Below, piece after piece: positions 56,950-64,000 of a stretch of 64,000 bases of DNA. The notes beneath the pieces were generated by a model. It saw only the letters and a program-made list of their open reading frames with translations, searched no databases and was not told where the DNA came from. Location of the stretch: NCBI GenBank assembly GCA_029237695.1, contig CM055266.1, positions 9,255,805-9,319,804 of the forward strand, written 5' to 3'. The DNA is from Conchocele bisecta (Eukaryota > Mollusca > Bivalvia > Lucinida > Thyasiridae). Positions within the stretch are counted from its first letter, which is position 1. Each line of letters begins with the position of its first letter. The position numbers and the translations under genes were made by a program.

Positions 56950-57098
56950 TTAGTGCCGTCGAATATAAAAAAAATAATATAATATATTCGGTTGAGCCTT
57001 AGACAGCTTTATTTGGGGAGGGGCGAGCTTTAGCGAGCCTCTATAAAGTTGTAAAGGCGAAACCAAATATATTTTATATTCTACGGCACTAATCATGT
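56950..57098. repeat. Foldback element C with TTAGTGCCGT ends
   Basis: CTTAGTGCCGTCGAATATAA on the left and TTATATTCTACGGCACTAA on the right, with AT-rich arms and a middle GCGAGCTTTAGCGAG. It shares TTAGTGCCGT with element B. At 57143-57163 two TGACGTCA words follow 13 bp apart. Confidence 0.75.
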
Positions 57099-57783
57099 AT
57101 TTAATTTATACCGCATACTAAACGTAATTGCTTGAACGTGCGTGACGTCATGTTTTGACGTCATTCCCTCGCCATGTGTCACAAATCCAGTGACGTGATT
57201 CAAAGCAAAATGGCGGCATCCACGCTAGGTAGATTCGGTATTGTATCTGATTAAATATCCGATTCAATATCCGATTTATTTACGATGCGCTTCAATATTG
57301 GCTCGAGTTAGACTACACAGTTGTCATAATAAGCATTGCATACACAATGGACATGTCCCGTGTCGTTGGTTACGTCGCATATACTGTTACTGTAAAGATG
57401 GACAAAATTCAGTTGCACCGACAGTGGCTTCGATTTTAAAATTTGCCGCCATCTTGAATTTGCTCTTGAGACCGACTAATATTAAAGGCACCGGTACATG
57501 CCCATGCAGTAGGCACAAACTGTTCTTTATAGGAATTAAAGACGTGTATAATTGTGTCACTAGTCCACCAGTTATAAAAATACAAGTGCCCGCTATACAG
57601 ATATAATCAATTAGTAATATGTATTTTACTGATAGTGACGCGCGGTGGTATCAGGCTATTTTCATATGCAAATGAGGCATGATATTTTTTAATTATTTAT
57701 ACTAATTAAATGTGTCACCTGAACAAATTATATTTTCGACAGATTATCAAGTATGATCATTGCACATCAAAAAATAAATAGAA

Positions 57784-60700
57784 CTAGAAATGGACGCTTG
57801 TCGACAAGCGCATGTGTATCCCCCTCCCCAGATACACAAGTAGTTTGAAAAAAGGGTGTTCGAGTTATGCTCCGGAGACAAAATCAGTGACGGAAAAACA
57901 AAGGGAGATAACTAAAGAATTAGTGATGCAAGAGTTGTCATTCTTGCGGGACACACCTTTAGGGTCGTGGTCTATGCATGTGTGAAGTTTCATGAAAATA
58001 TTCCAAAGGGTGTTCGAGTTATGCTCCAGACACGAAAGCAGTGCACGAAACAACAAAGGGAGATAACTAAGAAATTAACGACGCAAGAGTTGTCATTCTT
58101 ATGTGAGACACACCTTTGGGTCGTCTTCTATGCATGTGTGAAGTTTAATAAACTAGAAAATGTGTTCATAGAACACGGATGTCCCACATATCGCTTTGAT
58201 AATAAATGAGGCCAAATTGCAAGTCAAAATTTTCTTTTACCTGAGCGTTAAAGTTTTTGAAGCACCAAGTATGTGACCTTGACCCTGGGCTTGGCGGGGG
58301 CAGGACAAACGTGGATTTGGCACAGGGCGGTAGAGGACCATTAGAGCAATGCATATATGAAATATGAAGCTGATCCGTGAAAGAAAACAGAAATTATAAG
58401 ATATTTACGGGAGCGTATGATGTTAACCCTGGGCTTGGCAGGGGCGGGATGAACGTGGATTTGGCACAGGGCGGTAGAGGACCATTAGAGCAATGCATAT
58501 ATGAAATATGAAGTTGATCCGTGAATGGAAAGAAAAATTATAAGATATTTACCTGAGCATTAAAGTTTTTGAAGCACCAAGTATGTGACCTTGACCCTGG
58601 ATTGGCGGGGGCAGGATGAACGTGGATTTGGCACAGGGCAGGCGGTAGAGGACCATTAGAGCAATGCGTATATGAAATATGAAGATGATCCATGAAAGAA
58701 AACATAAATTATAAGATATTTACCCGAGCGTTTAAAGTTTTTGAAGCACTAAGTATGTGACCTTGACCCTGGGCTTGGCGGGGGAGCAGGACGAACGTGG
58801 ATTTGGCACAGGGCGGTAGACGACCATTAGAGCAACGCGTATATGAAATATGAAGTTGATCCGTGAATGGAAATAAAAATTATAAGATATTTACCTGAGC
58901 GTTAAATGTTTTTGAAGCACCAAGTATGTGAACTTGACCCTGGGATTGGTGGGGCAGGACGAACGTGGATTTGGCACAGGGCGGTAGAGGACCATTAGAG
59001 CAATGCGTATATGAAATATGAAGATGATCCATGATCCATGAAAGAAAACAGAAAGTATTAAGATATTTACCCAAGCGTTAATGTTTTTGAAGCACTAAGT
59101 ATGTGACCTTGACCCTGGGCTTGACGGGGGCAGACGAACGTGGATTTGGCACAGGGCGGTAGTAGGAGGACCATTAGAGCAATGCGTTATATGCGTGTTC
59201 GAGTTATGCTCTGGATACAAAATCAGAGCACGAAACAACAAAGGGAGATAAGTAAACAAGAATTCCGCGGAATCAGATGCCTCGCCTTGTCCCGCCTTGA
59301 CCTCGAGCCTGGGCCCGAAAGCAATTTTCACTGGCCCGAACATATTATACAATTATTGACTAGTGAACTATAGAATATCAAATTATATTCTATGGCTCCA
59401 CTAGTCAATAATTGTTTTATTATATGATAATAGTCTGTATATAGCACTTACGACCTTATGCTACTAGACAAAAAATTGAAAAAAAAAATTGGAAAAAAAA
59501 AATAAAAAAAAAAAAAATGGAAAAAAAAAGTTTTTAAAAAAATTAAAAATTAAAAATAATAATGTTTGCTACTGGAGCCCAGAATTTTTTTAATAGTCCT
59601 ATATTTATCTACATATATCTGCACAGGTCCACATAATGCCACAATATTTTCAACACAGTTTACGGAAATGTAATATAATCATTTACCTGTATAAATTACC
59701 TGTAAGTGGTCAGTGGTCAGTTGCACATGCTAGCACATGCACAGGTGAATAGTCTGTATATAGCACTTACGACCTTATGCTACTGGACAAAAATTGAAAA
59801 ATAATTTGAAAAAAAAAATAAAAAAAAAAAATAAAAAAATAAAAATGGAAAAAAAAAGTTTAAAAATAATAATGCTTGCTACTGGAGCCCAGATGTTTTT
59901 TTCAGTCAAATTGAAAAATAATTTGAAAAAAAAATGAAAAAAAAAAAATGAAAAAAAAAAAAAATAAAAATTTAAAAATAATAATGCTTGCTATTGGAGA
60001 CCAGATTTTTTTTAATAGTCCTATATTTATATACATATATCTGCACAGGTCCACATAATGCCACAATATTTTCAACACAGTACCCAATGTAGTAATTTAC
60101 CTGTATAAATTACCTGGTCAACAGTGGTCAAGCACTGGACATCTGCACATGCTAGCCCATGCTAGCACATGGTTCTCCCAGTTTCTATTGTTCTCTCTAC
60201 AGGTAAGGTGTACAGAGCACATGAGAAAAGGTGTACAGAGCAGACGAGAAAACAGGTCTTCATGCATTATTGTCCAGTTTGTAGAGTGCGCAAAACAAAA
60301 AAGGGAGATAACTGAAAAATTAGCTATGCAAGAGTTGTCATTCTTGTGCGCGACACACCTCCGGGTCGTGGTCTATGCATGTGTGAAGTTTCATGAAAAT
60401 ATTCCAAAGGGTGGTCGAGTTATGCTCCGGACAGGAAATCAGTGAGCGAAAACAAAAGGGAGGGATATAACTCAAAACTTAGCTATGCAAGAGTTGTCAT
60501 TCTTGTGCACGACACACCTTCGGTTCGTGGTCTAATTGAATGTGTTAAGTTTCATAAAAATATTCCAAAGGTGGTGGTCGAGTTATGGTCAATCAGTGTG
60601 CGAAACAAAAAAGGGAGATAACTCAAAAATTAGCTATGCAAGAGTTGTCATTCTTGTGCGCGACACACCTTTGGGTCGTGGTCTATGCATGTGTGAAGTT

Positions 60701-61008
60701 TCATGAAAATATTCGAAAGGGTCGTGGAGTTATGCTCCGGACACGAAATCAGTGCGAGAAACAAAAAAGGGAGATAACTCAAAAATTAGTGATGCAAGAG
60801 TTGTCATTCTTGTGCGCGACACACCTTCGGGTCGTGGTCTATGCATGTGTGAAGTTTCATGAAAATATTCCAAAGGGTGTTCGAGTTATGCTCCGGACAA
60901 GAAGTGTCTGCGGCGGACCGCGGACCGTGGACGCGGACGCGGACGCGGACGCAGCGCGCTGTCAAATCCATAGTATCCCCCGACGGAGTCCGGGGGATAC
61001 AATAAATA
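57784..61008. mobile_element. Composite tandem element, copy 2, inserted in a MITE
   Basis: Same head (AACTAGAAATGGACGCTTGT), units, and hairpin end (GTATCCCCCGACGGAGTCCG plus GGGGATAC) as copy 1. AAATAG lies directly before the head and directly after ...GATACAAT. The related uninterrupted sequence at 31630-31655 has only one such site. About six 165-bp units (58240-59180) and about six 150-bp units are present. Confidence 0.85.
59345..60250. repeat. A-rich duplicated insert inside copy 2
   Basis: Compared with copy 1, where CACTGGCCCGAAC runs directly to GAGAAAACGGGTCTTCATGC (43298-43332), copy 2 has about 900 extra bases. They hold a palindrome around AATTATTGACTAGTG (59350-59414) and two direct copies of a block of about 320 bp (TAGTCTGTATATAGCACTTA to TTGCTACTGGAGCCCAG and CATATATCTGCACAGGTCCA). 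The blocks are separated by long A-runs with a few T and G. Confidence 0.8.
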
Positions 61009-61197
61009 GCATACAGAGAATAAATAGTAATTTCCGTTTGTAATTTCAGTGTGTAAATTTACGGCTAATATAAAATGAATAATAATGCCAATCAATACGT
61101 GGAATAACGGTGAATGAATGTTTATTTTGCCAGAAAATGTGTCAGATGATGTCTCTGATGCAAGTAACATATGCTGTGCCTACTGAGTGTACATTTA

Positions 61198-63296
61198 AGC
61201 TACTTCAGGTATAACATATTAGGTTACTTCAGATATAAACAGCATTTATTCAAACCCTTTAGTATGCTTTTCAAATAGTAATGGTCGTGAAACTAAGTGT
61301 AGTGTGTCTTATTTTCATGTTAATTTCAACTAAAAATAGTTTTATCCATTATTCATGTTGATATTCGATCAGACGTTTTGTTATCCGTATCGATCCGGAT
61401 CCTGTAATGCTAGACGATATTATTCATACAAAACCGTGATCCAACTTATTTATCACATCCTCATGCACATACCTTGCACACTAGTTGTGTTAATAAAGAA
61501 ACAACACCAGGAAGTGTGTCAAAGATGTGGTAACCAGAGTTAATTCGAAAGTTTCAACAAAACCGTGTAGACACATGTGAGCCAACTCGTAACGAGCCGT
61601 GTCATCAGAATCTGCTCTATTTGCAAATATTTTTTAGATTTTATAATAAATAATCGTAATTTTCTTTCCGTGTGTGGGTGGAGGGTGGGGGGGCGGGTGG
61701 GGGGGGTGGTGTGGGCATATGACCACTGCCTCCTCGTTTTTGGCTTCCTGGTTACGGCCTTTTTTTTGCTTTCCATAATGCAAATTTTCTATTTATATTA
61801 TCACAATACACACTATTGTATTTGATCAAAATCCGACGACTTTGTATTTTATTTTACTTGATATGTATACTATAATAGACTGTGATACACAGGGGAGATA
61901 CTTCATAAATTAAATGAGCTAAATGCCAGTAATCACACGTTGTGCATGTGTGGATGCGTCAATCCATCCGTCCGTCTGTGCATGTCTATGACCAACTGCA
62001 CAGTTGATCCACCAAGAATTTGACATTCCGAAGATTCATGTGGATATGATATTAGATTTTTTAAAAGTTTGTCCATACTGCTATTTTTTCATTGACAATG
62101 CTGCTACAAACTTTGACGATTAACACGTAACCCCCTAAGTAACTGAAATGAACTGTTTCATGTTAAGTTTGAGACTTCCACTAATGCAGAAAAGGGGTTA
62201 TTTTGCAAAAAATATGCTCAAGTGGTGCAGATCACGGTCCATGATACTAATGTCTCCAACATGTGTTGCCTTGAAATATCAACCTATCGTATCTATGTCT
62301 TATATTAACATGACACACACGTCAGTGTGCATTCAGATTTTAAGCTTTTCATATTCAGACAACAGAAAAAAAATGTAGAATGTTTACGACATCGTCCCGC
62401 TTACAGCTGTACTTGGACCACCTGCTGAAAAAAACGGACCTTACAATATCTGCAATAAATGTACAATCGGCGACCCATATCATGTCGGTAATCGAGAAAG
62501 GATTCCCTAGTGACTGAATGGCGGACATCATATGTTCTGATCAGACGGCGCATATGCACAGATGAGACATCGCAACATCCATGGCTTTGTTGTTTTTGCA
62601 GGTAAATGTAGAGATAAATGTTAATTTTATACATTACATGTATATTAGAAAGAAATAATTGAGCAATAAACTGAAAATTCGCGTCGAGTTAACCAGATCT
62701 GAAACATATAGTTGTGCGGGAAACCGGGCCCAGGCTACAACGGTCTACAAATATGCTGCCGACCATTTGTATGTAAATAAAAAATGTAGCTTACACAGAG
62801 TTTCCACCTGTAAATGGTGGTCGATAGCAGTTAATGTGGACAATTATATGTAAACTGTGTCAAAGAAAATATTATATGTCAAAATAACGGAACATAAAAA
62901 ACACATATCAATAACAGACAACTTTTTATATGTGATATCGGCAGCAAAATAATAAAAGAAAATTACCCTTACGCCATTATTGCTAATAAAAACATAATAT
63001 AAGATGCCCTTTTAGTGCAAATTTCAAATAAAAATGGTGGATTTCGATCGTACGACCGTACGGCAGTCTAACGTTCATCCAATACATTCTCAGACAGGAT
63101 CCATGACAGATCGAAGACTGTTTCGCTTTTTTCACACCCATATATGCCAGATTATAGATATATTCTGTTCGTTAGATACCTTTAACACAACGGAACAAAC
63201 CTTACACGGCGTTCTGGCAAACGTCGATAATTGGAAATCTCGGCTGAAATTACGTCAGCTAAGTTCACGACGTCATATCTTGTGACGTCGTCAGAC
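61198..63296. other. Intron, mostly unrecognised
   Basis: About 2.1 kb of AT-rich intron with no convincing exon, RNA or mobile element. Small items: GAGCCGTGTCATCAGAATCT at 61597, a relative of 20424; a GGGTGGGGGGG run at 61678-61710; and fragments with GATCAGACGGCGCATATGCA at 62538. Confidence 0.4.
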
Positions 63297-63525
63297 TCCC
63301 GAAGACAGGTTTTCTTACGACGCAGCTCATATATCTTGCTTTATTTCTCAATAAAAACATGGTTTGGCAGCACTTCAGAATCATTTCCAATGGAAATAAT
63401 TCTGAAGTGATGTCAAAGAATGTTGTAAATTATTCTGAAGTGCTGTCAAAGCATGTTTTTGATGATAAAAATGGAAAATAAACAGCAGACGACAACAAAA
63501 ATAAGATAGCGGTGTAAGGGTAAAG
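63297..63525. mobile_element. TTAACCCTTAG-family MITE and adjoining inverted GAAGACAGGTTTTC end
   Basis: 63297-63332 (TCCCGAAGACAGGTTTTCTT with CAGCTCATAT) is the inverse of 56711-56746. 63340-63525 is an inner-type MITE with two hairpin centres (AATCATTTCCAATGGAAATA and ATTCTGAAGTGCTGTCAAAG) ending AGCAGACGACAACAAAAATA and GGTGTAAGGGTAA. Confidence 0.7.
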
Positions 63526-63533
63526 TTTAGTAC

Positions 63534-63673
63534 CGATGTCCTGTGTTCGAGGATGGCACTAAGGCGGGTAATGACAGAATTCAGCCTGCGTGGTGCAGTG
63601 ACTAACTCCATCTTGTCCACGGGATCCTTCTGTGGCACAACGTCGCTAACGGCTTCTTGTGCCGGTGGAACAT
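63534..63673 (-). CDS. PIKFYVE: PIKFYVE coding exon (N-terminal region upstream of FYVE)
   Basis: First visible exon, 140 bp. The acceptor GTATTTCAG precedes 63673; the donor after 63534 is CATCG|GTACTA. It starts with two bases of a split codon, so at least one more 5' exon lies beyond 64000, and ends in phase 0. The peptide begins VPPAQEAVSDVVPQKDPVDK and ends RRLNSVITRLSAILEHRTS. The terminal helix (hydrophobic spacing, then the FYVE exon's DSDFKQYW) corresponds to the QLRSL..VL+RLKEI helix just before the FYVE domain of vertebrate PIKfyve. The N-terminal half is not conserved enough to recognise alone. Confidence 0.83.
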
Positions 63674-63681
63674 CTGAAATA

Positions 63682-64000
63682 CAGTGCAGCCTCTCTACAA
63701 CAACCACCCATGGGAAGACGTAAAACTGGCTGTTGTAGAGAGGTGGCTGTTGTAGGGAGGTTAATGCTGAATTAAATTTTATCGTCTGATGTTTATTTAT
63801 TTTCTTTGATAATTCTCATCAAATACATGCTTTGACAGCATTTTAGAATCATTTCCAATGGAAATGATTCTAAAGGGCTGTCTAAACATGTTTTATTTAG
63901 AAAGAATGCAAAAGCAACATCAGAGGACAATGTTCATGCTCAGCAGTCTAAGGGTTAGATATAGAGGAAATCATCCTTTTGGGATTTGGGATAAAATAGC
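63682..64000. mobile_element. Composite MITE copy 2, running off the window
   Basis: CAGTGCAGCCTCTCTACAAC opens the outer element, and AATGCTGAATTAAATTTTAT opens the inner MITE (63762-63958). GGATTTGGGATAAAATAGC at the window edge matches, inverted, the 39072 region of copy 1. The first base of its terminal repeat lies 9 bp from the PIKFYVE exon, leaving only TATTTCAG outside it. Confidence 0.85.

Larger units (their letters stand above)
57481..61197. mobile_element. TTAA-flanked MITE split by a 3.2-kb insertion
   Basis: Left end TTAAAGGCACCGGTACATGC and CAGTAGGCACAAAC; right end CTGTGCCTACTGAGTGTACA plus TTTAA. The two halves (57481-57783; 61015-61197) join to match 31428-31735 and 53455-53640. 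TTAA at both outer boundaries suggests a piggyBac- or Kolobok-type MITE (inference). Confidence 0.75.

Overview
The window is eukaryotic, intron-rich and repeat-saturated genomic DNA, most likely from a marine bivalve mollusc. That placement is an inference from the invertebrate-type PIKfyve protein and from repeat types I associate with bivalves: long elements made of 150-450 bp tandem units carrying TTGACCTTGACC and ending in GGAC-rich runs, the GGCCCAAATGGGCC repeat, and tRNA-derived SINEs. No bacterial or viral gene organisation is present.

One host gene spans the whole window on the minus strand: PIKFYVE, the FYVE-type zinc-finger phosphatidylinositol 3-phosphate 5-kinase. Nine coding exons were found, all with GT/AG borders and matching phases, from the N-terminal side (63534-63673) to an exon cut by the window edge (1-154). 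Together they give 459 complete codons: a serine-rich N-terminal segment, the FYVE domain (55448-55637 plus the start of 53232-53424), a linker, the DEP domain (45614-45771 plus 20584-20695), and the region leading towards the chaperonin-like domain. The chaperonin-like and kinase domains lie beyond position 1, and the start codon lies beyond 64000. Introns range from about 1.1 to 24.9 kb.

Nearly everything else is mobile or tandem DNA inside those introns. From low to high coordinates it includes: a 38-bp GGAAT-type minisatellite (550-1787); a C/G-homopolymer-rich stretch (4.0-11.3 kb) possibly bounded by inverted ends; MITE families, one of them in four copies; tandem elements at 12.1, 17.3, 19.0, 31.7, 34.4, 41.1 and 57.8 kb; a 6.5-kb decayed DIRS-like retroelement with a GGTGCCC heptamer array (23.8-30.3 kb), itself inserted in a MITE; a frameshifted copy of a repeat-associated protein gene (39.4-41.0 kb); and a 5-kb, 31-bp minisatellite (45.75-50.76 kb).

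The most notable observation is that the 31-bp minisatellite is built from the PIKFYVE DEP exon's own 3' splice site plus the first 20 exon bases, about 160 copies, running straight into the exon. Other mobile sequences also sit unusually close to PIKFYVE acceptors: 8, 15 and 16 bp at three other exons. Several nested insertions can be read by comparison with related uninterrupted copies in the same window.
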